From Lojkania enalia (Eukaryota > Ascomycota > Dothideomycetes > Pleosporales): a stretch of DNA of 64,000 nucleotides. Positions 1 to 13,000 of the stretch are shown here, in pieces (position 1 is the stretch's first letter; every line of letters starts with the position of its first letter). Both the position numbers and the translations under genes were made by a program. The stretch spans positions 124,001 to 188,000 of the forward strand of contig ML986637.1 in NCBI GenBank assembly GCA_010094045.1. The letters are read 5' to 3'. The notes beneath the pieces are model-generated. The model did no database searches and was not told where the DNA came from. It saw nothing but the letters and a program-made list of their open reading frames with translations.

Positions 1-2826
1 AATGGCCTTGTCATCCCTGAACAACATCAGAAATTAACAGAGTTGGGCATCCGGGCAGCACTCTGTTAGAGGTGGCCAAATGCTGGACTAGCGGTGGCAT
101 GAGCGGGACAGTCGACCATTACCCGGGCTGGCTCTGCGGCGCTATCGATGACTGTCCAGAGAGAGCAAATCGGCATCGCACCGACCCTTCCGCCACTCTC
201 ACACGTGACCAAATCATGCATCGAGAGTCGCCCGGCTAGCTGGAAACGGATATGTTGATTCCATGTATCGGCCAATCAGGACTATACCCCGTGCCGCTTG
301 TGCTGTAGCGCGCCAGATAGCGTATCTGCCAGGCCTTGTGTGCACGGTGCGAGCCTTCGCTAGCCGGGTCTTCAAGAACGACAAGAATCCCAGTCGCGTG
401 CAGTTTTTTAGCTGTTGGAAAAATTTTCCTAGATGGTGCAACAGCCCCCACTTGAACATCCAAGGACGAATTGACGTTCGCGTTGATCTGAAGGTGCTGC
501 TCCAGCTCGCACATCCGAGAGTCGGCGGTCAGGGCCAATCAGCCGGCTCAATAGCAGCCAACTGACTATCTTGCTCGACCCAGGAAAGCAGACGGTGCAT
601 ATCAGTCATTAGATCTCACCTTGGCGTCGATACACGCGACTCGGCTGTCGAACCTCCGTTCTTATCTTTTCGAGGGCTACGTGGCAAGCTCATCGATGCG
701 TTGTGCCGCATATTTTGTTCTTCATGATTTTCAGATACGGACATCGCAGGTAAGAAGGCCCGCGGGTTAACATCAAGGTATACTTATGCTTTATTATGAG
801 CACAATGTCAGCTCGCAGTGTTTAAATCTGCCTCGACTCCTGTTCACAGGAGCAGCGTCGAAGAGCTTGGTTATGGTAGGACAACTCGGCTCCAAGACGA
901 GAAGGCAGGCAAAAACTTCCTAGCTCATGTTTCCCCTCAATTCCCCAGATCATCATCACTACCAACTTTCCGCCCACCCACGTCCGTTCAAGTGCAATGA
1001 CAAACAGAAACCCGCGGCCCTTCTCTCGATTGGAGCTGAAACGAGAGGCCTCGACCTTAGTTTCTTATGGACTCAACTTCCTCGTCAGGAAAACAAGTCC
1101 CACGTGCTGATCCATCATCGCCTTTTAGACCACGCTGCAACGCTTCCTTTAGCAATCTACGCCTTCGGAAGCTCCGTCTCGCGTTGCACAACACTTCTTT
1201 CGTATCTGCGAGCTCCACATCTGCCAGCTCCAGCCCCAGATACGGACTTTCTGCAATGTCTCCATCGGAATCGCACATTCTGCGCCTTACTCCCTCGCCA
1301 CGGACCAACAGTGTATCATAAAGTCTCAATAAAGTAGGCGCATCCTCGACAAGACCTGCTCCTTTAGCCGGCCGGCGGTAGACTGATAAGCAAGCCAGCT
1401 CCTGCCATGTACAATTTGGGTCTACATCCGCGCCTACTATTCAATTTCCTGCAATATCCGCCATCCTAGGGCTGTAAGAGGCATTCTGAGCAACATATCA
1501 GCTCGCTAGCTATATACAGTCAAAATTTCTATTCTACAGACGTTAGATCGGCCTGACTGGCCACATTCTTTCTCGACACCGACCCAGTAACGGCAGCGTG
1601 TAGGTGCTGTAATCAACTTCCTTTGCCGGGGGTAAAGCTCTTCAGAGTATCGCAGAAGCCTCTCCAGTATTCTACTTGTCTTCTTAGTTTCTCAGTTTCT
1701 CACTACATCTTTTCTATTTTCCTTTTTGCCAAAATTTCCTGGAAACTGCACCCGCTTCTGTACCTGGGCGCTCTTGAGAAATTCGATTCATAATAAGAAC
1801 ATGTAAGCCCCGTGTCAGGAAATCTATTCGACGACCAAAGCTGTCAAAAAAGGTGCGAGAGAGCCATTTTGTGCCGTTATTCTACATTCTTTGTGGCCCC
1901 CCGACGTATGGTCACGGTGATACCCCGCTCCTACCACCAAAATGTTTAGAAACAATTGATACGCGTTTCATTCAATGAATGCGATACGTAAATTCCTTTA
2001 CCCTTTTCTTTTACATTTCTATTACTCGTGCCAGCGTTTACGTATGCGTTTGATCCAACGCGAATCACACCACTATATTTTACAGTCTAGAACCCCACAA
2101 GGGAGGCCCGGACCCTGTTCATATCCGGACATCCTTTTTTCATTAGGCTCTATCCTAGTCAATTGTGTTTTATCTAGATCTTACTTTTTTCTTAGATGTT
2201 ATTCTTGATAGCAATTTCATGTCCCTGCAAACTGAAGGATGTTTAACATAGCGCACTAAATTTAAATTTCAAAAGATCCTAAATCCTAACATTTATATAA
2301 AATGCCAAGCACTGTAGTATAATACAACATTTAACCTATTCTTCTCTTCATTATCAATTGTATACGCTTTACCCCACCGAATCTTAACACACCATCCACC
2401 AAACTCCCTCCTCCCTAACTACTACCTATACGCCCATCACGAAACATCACAACCTCCTCAAAGCCTATCCATACAAAACAAAATAGGTCATATTAAACTT
2501 TTGCGCCCTCTACCAAAAACACCGCCACCGAGATTGGAGAATACAAGATTACCCGTATACCACCCACCCCAAAAACGCCCGAGGCATTTTATAAACAGCG
2601 CAATCTTCTGAACGACCGACAAGCCCACGATCCAGATGTGCAGATGTTCCCCATAAGTCTAGGTATTAGTTGTATCGTACAAAACCAGAACAATATACAG
2701 AGAAAAAAAGTACATGCAAGGTAGAAAAGCAGGCTAGTGGGGAGAAGAGAAAAGCGAGGAAAGGCGGGGCCAGCGTAATATAATGTACATAATATCTCAC
2801 ATAAAAGTCACCAAACATTCTATCCT
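1..2826. other. Gene-free stretch, left edge
   Basis: I see no supportable gene here. Only short reading frames without recognisable domains or splice partners occur, the longest being about 136 codons at 927-1337. Composition changes along the stretch: 1-1700 is mixed, whereas roughly 1950-2520 is clearly AT-rich. The last few hundred bases are probably the 3' flank of the helicase gene that ends at 2827. Confidence 0.5.
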
Positions 2827-4855
2827 TTACTCGAAATCCGGCATCCGGCTCCTGCCTCCAAATCCACCGCCGACGGCTCTCCGGTCACCAAACCCGCCAG
2901 ACCTGTCGCCGAAACCTCCTCTTGATCCCCGATTACCGAACCCACCTCTTGATCTCCGATCGCCGATCCTATCGTCAGACCTCCGTCCGAAAGAGCCACC
3001 TGACCTACTACTAGACCCTCTATCCCTAGATCCGAAGCTTCCGGGGCGTCCATATCCGCGTGACGGGTTGCCCCGCCCGCCGCCGCCACTGAACACAGAA
3101 GCCGGAACGGGTGGTGGATTCGGCATACCCCAGCCAAACTCTGCCAGCCTATGCGCGGCATCAACAAGCGCCTGCTTGTTATTGACCCATTGGAAAGAAC
3201 CGAACATGCCCCGGAACGCAGCATCTAATTGATCGGGATAGACCTTCGAGAAGGACTCAGTTACCTCGCTGAGCGTCTTGGCAATATTCTCGGGCAGCTC
3301 GCGCTCTTCGGTCATGTCAATTCGGGCAGTTTCCAAAGAAGAGTCCTCGTTGATTGGGAGTTTGCGAAGTCGTCTTCCTATTTCGGAGCGCTCGAAAGGA
3401 GAGACGATGAGCCAACCTTCGCCTTCTTTGCCGGCACGGCCGGTACGCCCGATACGGTGGATATAGGACTCACGATCTCTAGGCAGCCCGACTTGGATGA
3501 CATGAGTAACGTTGGGGAAGTCCATGCCACGAGCCGTTACATCAGATGAGAAGAGAATTGCGCTCTGGGCAAAGCGGAAATCGTCAGAAGACCGTGTTCG
3601 CTGGGCTTGAGTAAGTTTTGAATGAATTTCGTACGCGCGAAGGCCGTGTAGTGGTTTGCCACGTTTGAAGCCTCCTGAAAGTTTGTAGAACACTGATGCA
3701 GCAAGAGTAACTTCAGCGGTAGAATTAAAGTAGACAATAGCTTTGAAAGGTGGAGCTTTCCCCTCCTTGGCTTCCTGCAGCTCGCGTTGGAAAAGCTCAT
3801 AAAGTGTCGGCGTGATATTTTCAAATCCGGTAACATGCACCACCTTTTGGGGAACCCTGTGGTGTGTTGGTTCTTCGTCTTCATTTACGCATTGAGCAAA
3901 GTGGAATCCGGGTTTCAATGTCCTCCGCACAAGGTCAACGACCTCGCGTGGAACTGTAGCAGAGAACATCATGGTCTGGCGCTCGACTTCGGAAGGATCT
4001 GGAAGATGTAACTTGATTTCTTCAATCTCTTCAGTAAAGCCTTGATCTAGCAGGCGGTCGGCTTCATCCATAACAAGGGTGTTGAGACGAGGAGCTCTGA
4101 TTCTGGAAGTGGGGTCTGATAAAATATCCTTCAGTCGGCCGGGCGTTCCAATGAGAAGATGACAACCCTCCCTCTGCGTCTTCATTAGCATCATTCTCTT
4201 CTGCGTTCCACCCACAGCAGTCTGCACAACGACACCGGTGTTCTGTGTCAGCTTCTGGGCTTCCACGGCAATCTGCTCTGCAAGCTCCCTAGTCGGGGAA
4301 ATGATAATTGCCCTGATATCATCTGGTCGAGCACGCTTGTAGCTACGGGGGCGCTGAGCTAGGCTGGGGTCCTCTGCTATTATTCTCTGGATAGTGGGGA
4401 TGAGGAAACCGAGAGTTTTGCCCGTGCCAGTCTTAGCCTGCGCAATGCTATGAACTGTCAGCATAGCTTGATGACAGGAGGATTACAACCTACACATCAA
4501 CGCCGCTCAATGCCTCATTAATAGTGCGAGACTGGACTTCCGTCATTTCATCCAGTCTCATTTGCTTGGTGATCGTATTGACGATATTCGGATGAACGAG
4601 GTTCCGGATCGCGAGGTCCTTGAACTTTGTGACGGGGTCATCTTGGGCTGATTGCTGGTCGACGGCTGCTTCAGCGACGGCCGTCTGTTGCCACTTGGTG
4701 TTCTGATGAAATGCTGCAACAGCAACACGGGGTGCCGAAACCCTCAGCACAATCGACGAATTAGGGATCGAAACCGGCAATATTCGGGGTGAGATAGCAG
4801 CCGACGGAAGAGCTCGAGAGAGAGATGCGGGGCATCTTCGCAACGCAGCAAGCAT
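2827..4855 (-). CDS. mss116: DEAD-box RNA helicase, mitochondrial, MSS116-like
   Basis: ATP-dependent RNA helicase of the DEAD-box family, probably a mitochondrial RNA chaperone assisting intron splicing and translation. Two exons joined across one 46-nt intron (4448-4493) give 660 aa. The join restores the motif I approach GVDVIAQAKTGTGKT. Other visible motifs are PTRELAEQ (Ia), GTPGRL (Ib), VMDEAD (II), SAT (III), ARGMDFP (V) and HRIGRTGRAG (VI). I start at the ATG at 4855 because the N-terminus from there is rich in Arg, Ser and Ala with no acidic residues for about 50 residues, which fits a mitochondrial presequence. The C-terminal ~100 residues are a Gly/Arg/Ser-rich RGG-type tail, as in Mss116/CYT-19 RNA chaperones. 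The family is certain. The orthology is likely but was not tested. Confidence 0.9.
4448..4493 (-). other. Intron of the DEAD-box helicase gene
   Basis: GTAGGT donor and ATAG acceptor on the minus strand, with a GCTGAC branch-like element. Removing it fuses GVDV to IAQAKTGTGKT in frame, directly before the Walker A motif. Confidence 0.85.
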
Positions 4856-5505
4856 GATTGCTAAGTCTGCAGAAATAGCACTGCGGGCCGGGAAAGGTAT
4901 AATTGTGGAATCGAGGCCCCCGCAGCAATAGCTCAATTAAAAGGGTATCAAAGAAATAAGGAATTAAACTTATGCGGGCTGTAAGAGATTCGGAAGAGAA
5001 GATTGCCTCACAACGGAGGGTAGTTAAGGTTGAAGGAGAGGCGGGTACGGCAAAGGAGGTTCAGTCTCGCCAGAAAAAAGTCGATGAAATCGCGAAACGC
5101 CATTCCGCATCCGCTCCACGCTAGTCTTATCATCACGTGACACTATACGCGTCCTATCAGGCCATGGTTCCGATCCAATTCAACGTCTGAAGGCCAAACC
5201 CGAAAAATACCTCGTGACTCTACAAACCAATACCTAATCATAGATGCGCAACAAACTTATGTCAATCCTACAACACGAGAGTAGCGGTAAATAGGATTTT
5301 GGAGTTGCTGGTAGTGCATCTTAAAGTAGAACGCCACTACGCACTGTGAACAAAAATCGCAAAACTTAGCTCTATATTTCAAACACGCACCTACTATCTA
5401 TCAAGCCGTATCATCATAGGCCGTGAGCCATATCGCTAACCAGTCTCACCGGCAACGCCAATCCTGTGCTGTATAACGTAGCAAGTGCATGTGAATCTCG
5501 CAGCA
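4856..5505. other. Intergenic region upstream of the helicase
   Basis: No gene is seen. It holds the 5' flank of the helicase and the 3' flank of the next minus-strand gene. Short reading frames here lack recognisable content. Confidence 0.5.
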
Positions 5506-6622
5506 TCAACCCGCCTTCTCCGTTCGGCCTTTTTGGCCCTGATTCTCGTCCCCCCCAAGCAAAAAAACTCCTTCTGAAATGCCCTGCTGGATGCCGCCTG
5601 TCAGCCCGCGGACCCACCAAAAGGTCAGGTCGTTGACCGCCTGTCCCACCTTGCCATCGTTCATCCTGCAAATCGCTTGGGAAAGTTGCACGCTCCGTCG
5701 CCCAAGCTCGTCCATTGTTGAAATACTCGTGTTGAATATGCGCCGCGTCACTCTATGCTCCTGTTCCCATTGATATACGTGTCCAGCAAAGACCTTGATG
5801 TACGGTAGGAGGAATTGGATCATAACGAAGGTATGGAAAACAATCGTTGCAGTGATTTGGTGGAGTATCGATGGGTTTTGCACTTTGCTGTCTTGAGCGA
5901 GTGATGTGTTCTGAGGAAGTGTAATTATAGCATGGGCGGCGGTATCGTTCTGGAGTTCGAGTATACATTCTGGGATAGCTGCCTGCAGGCTCAAAGTTTC
6001 CTCTTGCGAAAGATCAGAGGGCAGCCCTCTTAGGAGGTATGTTATGGCGTGGATGTACAGTTGTCGAGTAAGGACGGCTGAGGCGTCAGCGGCATCGCGA
6101 GCAAGGGCATTGGATTCTTGATAGGCTTGGGTCATGAGACTGATGCCTGCACAATATTAATTTCGAGGAGTCGAATGCAAGGAATTCCCACATACCTTGG
6201 TTGGCATATCTCCAACTGATGCCGGTCTCAGATTCGGTCAGAGGGAACGGGGGAAGTGACAACGAGCCCGAAGATATGGGGCGTTCGCGCTCAGAAAGAT
6301 CGTCACGGAAGTCGATCTCCTCTGTATCTGAGGTCGCACCCGACTCCAGCTGTGTTTGAGAACTATTCTGTCTGGAGAAGTACCTAGGCGGAGGGGTGGC
6401 TGGTTCAAATATCTCGCTACCTGTGCTGGGGCTTTTGGCATGATTCCCACGGCTACGGACGTCGGTCAAAGAGCGTCGAATCGAGGGTAGTGTGGGAATG
6501 TGGTTCTGGAAAACCACAGGAAGTATAGAGTATAGCATTGAGGGTTTGGTATCTTTTCGAATTGAGTCCACAGATGGAACTTCCCAATTAAACGAGGTCA
6601 TTGGGGTCCGTCCGAGCGCCAT
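5506..6622 (-). CDS. Hypothetical fungal protein, about 355 aa
   Basis: I do not recognise this family. Two exons joined across a 49-nt intron (6147-6195) give 355 aa, and the join reads YANQG-ISLMTQAYQ in one frame. The N-terminal half is Ser/Pro-rich and looks disordered. The C-terminal half is predicted helical. It contains a hydrophobic segment (around TIVFHTFVMIQFLLPYIKVF) that could be one membrane span, then helices and the tail WWVRGLTGGIQQGISEG. The start is the ATG at 6622. An intact frame on both sides of a canonical intron supports a real gene. Function is unknown; a membrane-associated role is possible. Confidence 0.7.
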
Positions 6623-7321
6623 TATGGCGGCTTATGTGTTAGATACGCTGCCTTGAGTTATAGTTGCGTTGCGACCGCAAACGGAAGTGAACGACAGGCC
6701 AAAAAAAAATATACGCATAATAGAAAGATGTAAGCGGCGCTCCAGAATTTGAAGTGTAATTTTGGGTGCGCGGTTCGCATGACGGATAGTTTGAAGGATG
6801 GGTGATCTAAGGGAAGCATGTGAAAGTTGCTGGGATTGCGATTTGTTGAAGCGCTTGCGCTGCGCTAAAAGCCGTTTCACGGGCGCAAGAATCGTCAGGG
6901 TCCAGTCGCTTGAACACGGCACTGGCTACTCATCATCACCGCCTACAAGATCTCCATCTATTCGGATCGGCTTCTAGAACCCTGGCTTTATACTTACACT
7001 TGACCAAAATTCATACTAGCATTGGAGAGTGAATGAAAGCCTGTACCGTAACCCTGCATAAGCCTGTTAGGGGAGCCTAAGTGGTATCTGCAAGCGGCCA
7101 TTCATGCTACACCTTATCGCGCATCTTGAGATACCGGCCTTATCAACGGTATTGGTTTCCAAGGCTCTTCTGCTGTGGCAATAGTTTGCACTCTCGGACT
7201 ATCACTTACCGCGCGAGCCGTCGAAAGGTAACCAACACGTATTCAATACAGTCCACAATTCCCCCAGTCCTAATTGCGCCCGAAAGGACTTTGAAAACTG
7301 ATATATTCTCATCCTCCCATC
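6623..7321. other. Intergenic region, no gene seen
   Basis: Short reading frames on both strands show no domain and no splice partners. It separates two minus-strand genes and should hold the promoter of the 355-aa protein and the terminator of the glycosyltransferase. Confidence 0.5.
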
Positions 7322-8425
7322 TCAGTAAACTGGAATCCGTCCATCGTCACGAAAATTCTTCCCTAAACTGCCCCGCCCTTTATAAAACCCTTCCATCTCC
7401 CCAACCAACTCCCTCCACTTAGCCTTCCACTTCTCCCCGGCAACATTTCCCCCTTCACCCCCCTCCCAACCCTTAACATGTAAACTCTTCACTCCTCCCT
7501 GTTCCCGCAACTCATCCACCATGTCTCCATCATTAGCACTCCACTTGATTGATATCCTTCTCCAAGGCATCTGTCCCTCCTCCCTGTGCACATAGATCAG
7601 GAGATCTTGCTCGGGATACACTGCACGTTGAGGTGCTTCGGGTCCAGTTAGGATATTCATGTAATAATTGAAGAGCTCTTGGGATGGAGTGATAAGCATG
7701 AAGCATGCGCAAAGGTAGTTAATGTGCCCTGGCTGCTCCCATTCTGTTTGATCCCCATACGTGTCCGCAGAAGCAGCCATTAGGTATGTATCTGGAGGCT
7801 GAACGCTCTGTCCAAGTTTCTTATTATCTGTTCTGTTTGGAGGCAACGTTTTTTGAGGCGTGCTTAGAATAGGATCCGTGAATATGCCATCCAAATTCTC
7901 GAGCAGGTACGAGTCCGCATCTAGGTAGAGGATTTTGTCGTAGGCTGTAAGTTGCCACAGGCGTAATTTGGAGAGCACATCTCTGAAGCGGGAGCTCTTA
8001 ATGAAGTCTTTGTCGAAGGCATCCGGCAGGTCGAGCGCCTCGACGCGCACGATTGTCGCGCCTTCCTGCTTCAGAACGTCGAGCTGGCTCCGTGGTACTG
8101 AAGGTAGAACAAGCACTAAAAAGGGCGCATTCGAAAGTCGCGTCCTTGTCTTCTCGGCATGCTTGATTTGGTAGTTTAATAGCCGCACGGAGATGAAATA
8201 AGGATCTTTCAAATGCTCTGGATCGGTTTGTGAATCATCTTTTGATGTCGATCCGCCTAGGAATGTCGCATACGCGAACTTCGTTTGAGCTTTCCATCCT
8301 AGTGAAGAGAGTGATGGCTGAGAGGTGTAAAGAGACTCTAAATGCGAGTGAGATTGGGTAAAGACTATAGCGCTGATTAGAGCAGCGATAACGAGGATAA
8401 AAAGCCGGCGACTTTTGGGATTCAT
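7322..8425 (-). CDS. Family 8 glycosyltransferase, type II membrane protein
   Basis: Single-exon gene of 367 aa from the ATG at 8425. Residues 8-23 are a hydrophobic signal anchor (LFILVIAALISAIVF) after a basic N-terminus, which predicts a type II Golgi-resident enzyme. The metal-binding DxD motif is seen as YLDADSY (Asp169-Ala-Asp171), preceded by LRLWQLTAYDKILYLD, typical of GT8 (glycogenin-like) enzymes. Downstream CFMLITPSQELFNYYM and PEQDLL fit the GT8 acceptor side. Fungal members are often annotated as glucose N-acetyltransferase (GNT1-like), transferring sugars to glycoproteins or other glycans. The donor sugar cannot be read from the sequence. It is not obviously linked to its neighbours. 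Confidence 0.85.
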   Translation of the reverse strand: MNPKSRRLFILVIAALISAIVFTQSHSHLESLYTSQPSLSSLGWKAQTKFAYATFLGGSTSKDDSQTDPEHLKDPYFISVRLLNYQIKHAEKTRTRLSNAPFLVLVLPSVPRSQLDVLKQEGATIVRVEALDLPDAFDKDFIKSSRFRDVLSKLRLWQLTAYDKILYLDADSYLLENLDGIFTDPILSTPQKTLPPNRTDNKKLGQSVQPPDTYLMAASADTYGDQTEWEQPGHINYLCACFMLITPSQELFNYYMNILTGPEAPQRAVYPEQDLLIYVHREEGQMPWRRISIKWSANDGDMVDELREQGGVKSLHVKGWEGGEGGNVAGEKWKAKWRELVGEMEGFYKGRGSLGKNFRDDGRIPVY

Positions 8426-8925
8426 CTAGGCTTGGCCCTATAGGATGTAGGTATAGATGCGAAAACTTTCGCAATGCTTTAAAGTCGTTGTCATGTTGAA
8501 TTATAGAAATGCAATTAAGTGTTCAGTTGCTTCACGCCACAATTGCCGGCCTCTTTACGAATACGCACGTGTTGGGTGACATTTCAAACCACAAATATAG
8601 ACCAGAGAAAAGATCAGGTGATGTAGATGTGTTAAGTTTTCATCCAGGACAAAGACTCCCTATAATTAAACCTCTGTGTTTTGAGATTCAAAGTACCTTT
8701 GCAATGCCCCATGCTTGATGATGCAACGAGGTCCATTAATTTCACAACCCTATGGCTACAGAGGATATCCTGCATAACCTTCCGTCACGAAACAGCCATA
8801 CAAGAGCTATAACCTCAACATATCTGCAGAGCTAATCCTGTAGATTTGTCGGATCACGGCAAAAATTCCTCGCTATCGTGTTGCAAAGGTATTTATAATT
8901 AGAGGTAAATGTCCACAGCCCAACT
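8426..8925. other. Intergenic region, no gene seen
   Basis: About 500 bp between the glycosyltransferase start and the L7 stop, both genes on the minus strand. It would contain the glycosyltransferase promoter and the L7 3' UTR. I see no coding signal. Confidence 0.5.
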
Positions 8926-9850
8926 CTAGTTCATCTGCTTGATCAAGCCACTAATATGATACTCTCGGTTGCCAAAGTCACCGCCCTCGATGAAATGCTT
9001 GAATTTCCTAGGCCTAAAACCGCCATTCGGGTTGGAGAGTTTGAAAGGCCAGAGGAAGTTACTAGCTTGCCTGAAGTTGGGGCCGACAGTGTATATCTCG
9101 TGGATGAGGTCCTCCATGCAAACGATGCCAAACTGTCCCAAGTTCTGTTCAATGATCTCATTATCAGTGAGTGGGATGCGCTGTTTGTTAACCTTGCCGT
9201 AACCACGCTTGTAAACCAGTTCGCGAACGTTCTTAAGCGACGGGTATCCGTAGGTAATGTAGGGTTCAACAATCTTAAGCATCTCGCTGGTGGCCTTCGT
9301 CAATTTAATGAAAACACCATTGTTGATCTGGAGGAGACGAAGAAGCTGCAAGGTCTTGCGCTTCTTAGGGTCGATCTTGTTGATACTAATGTCATGGTAA
9401 GCGCGAGGAACTCGCAGGTAACCATATCAAAACTCACCCCTTGATACGGATCGCAAAGACGAGCTTGGGCTCTGCCGGAACGTAGAACGAGTTATCCCGC
9501 TTGGCGGCGCGCTTGGCCTCAATGAGGTTGCGCTCCGTCTTGCGATACTCCTGTGTATAGCCCTTGGCGCGCTCGAAGATGACGGATCGCTTCTTTTTGT
9601 TGGCCTAAGAAAGTCTTAGCCAACTGTGATGCTCCTAACTGCATTTGCAGATCGAGGGAGGCAGTTATCGAACCTCTCGCTTTTTCTGAAGCTCGGCAGC
9701 GCGGACCTCAGTGGCCTGCTTTTGTGCCTTCTGCTTCTTGAGGATAGTCTCGGGGATCTCAATATCGTTCTTGGTGGGCACGCTCCTGTGAGAGGGAATT
9801 AGGGAGTTATTTAGCATGTTCCGGGCCGTAACTTACGACTTTCCAGCCAT
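8926..9850 (-). CDS. rpl7: 60S ribosomal protein L7 (uL30)
   Basis: Component of the large ribosomal subunit. Four exons separated by introns at 9786-9836, 9605-9673 and 9386-9437 give 250 aa, the usual length for eukaryotic L7. The first exon encodes only MAGKS before the intron. The joined protein then runs [17 protein letters not shown], the lysine-rich N-terminal extension, and FVYP-type core sequence: [40 protein letters not shown], the ribosomal L30 fold, and the conserved end [27 protein letters not shown]. Intron-rich 5' ends are usual for fungal ribosomal protein genes. It marks the left border of the secondary-metabolite cluster. Confidence 0.97.
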
Positions 9851-10096
9851 TTTTTCTGCTGCGTTAGAATTATTTAGAGAAAGGAGGTTGAGGCTAGGAT
9901 GTTATAAGGTCGCCGGTCACAAATAATGAGAGCGAAATTCACTGTGGGCCAAGATTTGTGTTGGTGCTAACTCCATAGGTACTAGTTCAGACCTCCGCAT
10001 CCACGCTTCAGAGAACGTTAACTTGCCGCGGTTTGTCTTCAATGTATTGCAATTCTCTTGAATTAATTAAGTTATAATAGACAATAGACGCCATTG

Positions 10097-13000
10097 TCAG
10101 AAACGCTCAGCATACTGAGCTGCATACTTCTTCTCCGAGGCTTTCAAGCACACTTTCTCCATTGATCCATTCCCCATTATGTCGAAAACGCTAACATTAA
10201 TCCCTATCTCCTTTTTAAACCAATTCCGCAGCTCAACGGCTAAGAGAGAATCGACACCTGCTGCGTGGACGGGTCGTTCCTTGTCAATAACATCTTCGCT
10301 GATGCCCAGGTCCACTGCTAATCTCTTCACCAGTGCATTGCAGATTATATCAGCCGCGACCTCGACGGATGTAGCCGATTCCAAAAGAGTCAACAGCGTG
10401 ATTTCATTTTGAGATGTTTCTTCCCGTAATGGACCCTTAAATGATTCGTCAAGGGCGTTCATTATTCTCCACAAAGGCCGCCTGAGGAGTTCCGGGAATT
10501 CCATCCCGCGTGCTTGAGCATACGATGGCGGGGCGACTCCGATCATTACCTGGCATTTTTCCTCGTCAATAGCTCTCTGGGGATTGCAATAGTAGTCTAA
10601 TAATCCAAGGAGCTGTGGCTCTGTGACTGGATAAACGCAGCCAAGGCCTTCATGACGGCCCCTTAGAAAGTCGTTTTCAGCCAGCGTATCCGCATACCAA
10701 CCGAAGTCGATGGACACGACGCGTTCATTATAGTGTTTGTGAGCAAAGCTGTCAAGAAATGTATTAGATGCTGCATAATTAGCCTGGAAGCGAGCTCCGA
10801 GAATGCCGTTGATGGACGAAAGGAGAAGGAAGAAATCCATATCTTTTGGAAGAACTTGGTGAAGGTTTCGGGATCCTCGAATGCGAGGTCGAATTGCTGT
10901 TCCCCATTCCTCATAGGTCATTTTTTCGAAAACAGAATCCTGGGCTCAGTTAGATCTATTCAACTCGAGCACGTGGCTCCTTAAAGAGGAACAGACCTGG
11001 AGAACGAGTGATGCTTGTATACATCCTCTTATTGGTGGAAATCTTTTCGTCAGTTGCGCTAGGGTTGCTTTGACCTGCTCTTTCGACGAGACATCGCACT
11101 TCGGACATTCAACACGCATATTTATCGCCGCAAGGTCCTCGAGAAGTTTCTCTGCTGGAGCAGACTTTGCGCCGGACCGCGACAACACGATAAGGTTTCT
11201 TGCCCCTTTACTTGCCATCCAACGGCATATAGTCCGCCCTATACTTCCAAATCCACCCGCAAGCACATATGTCGCATCTGCGGAAAAGGTGTATGAAGTG
11301 TTAGTGGGCAACATTACCTGATAGTAGGTTAATAATTAATCCGACTAACACATGGCGCAAACTTACAGGGAAAACAGATTCCGAGCTGATCTGCAGGACA
11401 TCTAATGCAGAGTGTGGCTTTTCGGGTCCAGCTAAGTCGTTTCCTATTTGTGAAATTGGGTATACGAACGACTTTGTAACTTGATGGATTATTCTTCCTC
11501 TCAATAAAACTGCTATGGCTTCGAGTGCAGTCCGTACCTGGTCGGAGCGGTTTTTACAGAGCTCAAGAATGCCGAGATTCAGGATTGAGCCACACTTACT
11601 CAATGCCAGAGTTGGCATCGGGAGAGCCTGGCTATTTCTGCTAATTTGAACAATCCTTCCGAAAGGAGCAAGAATGTCCGGGCTCTCTCGAGATTTGTTT
11701 TCCTTTGTAGACCTGTATACGACGTCCACATAGGGCGGGCCGGACAATCTGCGATAAATATCCTTATTTAAAACAATATTGTCCGACGGTAACCCGTAAA
11801 GATTTATTAGCATCTGTCTTTCCGACTCATCATTTGTGGATGCGATAACGTCCGCTCCAATGTACTTCGCAATTTGAATACCAGCTTGGCCGAAATCATC
11901 AGCAGCATTTTCGATCAAAACCCGCTCAGAGCTTCTAAGGCCAGCATTCTGCACTAATGCTAGATACGCGGCGGTGAATGGAAGAGTCATCGCAGCAGCT
12001 TTCTCGATATCTAATTCTGGCGGCATTGGCGTGAAAAGTTGGGAAGAGCTACGAGAATCGGTCCATTCAGAATTTAAACTGAGCCCGAATACTGCTTGGC
12101 CGACAGAAATATTTGATCTAGAACCTGTCCTAGAAACAATTCCTGCGCAACCAAATACAGCATTTGTGGTAATGTGTTCTTCTGGTCCACGGAGCAAACT
12201 AACGGCTGTAACCCGGACTTCAAAGTCCTTCGGCTGAAGAGGTTCCTCGTGTATGTTTTCTTTGACCAACTTCGGAGCGTGACGGGAGTATTCAGCCGGG
12301 AAATTCAACTGCAAAGTCGACACCCCGCCTACTGGCTTTGAGCACATTTCCTGTTTTGCTCCGGAATTTCGCATATGGTAATCTATACTGGTCGCTGGAA
12401 CAGCTCTACTTATACAGACAACCCCGTCGACTTCCTTGTACTCGAGCTCGATCTCATCATTTGAACCTGTAATGGTCTTCTCGAATATTCGCACGACGTT
12501 GTTTATAGTTATTGAGGACGGTGTGCTTTCAGATACAGCAAAGGAAACATACTTTGTGTTAGGGTTTTCCGAACGACAGACACGCAGGACGCCGGTAATC
12601 ATCTCAAGCTCTGGGTTAACAGTGCCTATACTGTGTACCCAAAGCAGACCAGCGGATGTTGAGAGCCAGGAGCGGAGATTTAGATATAGGGCTTCGTCCA
12701 GGGTGGCCAGAATGGGGGAAGATAGCTCTGCTAAACAGATACAGAATTTTTCTGACAAGTCTTTTGTCGGTAGCTCTCGTATAGGTATGATGGAGGTAGC
12801 TGTATGGCCTTGTTGGTTGAGTGCATGGCACAATGCAGACGCTACGCAAGCATCTCCTGAAACCTCGCTACTAATGACAACTATGGTCTCGGGCCAATTT
12901 AATCCGGGTGATGAGATTTCAATCGGAGCCAATAAGCAAGTTCCGTGGTCTCCATTTATTACATCTCCGGGAAAGAAATCTATCTTCAAGAAGGCATTGC

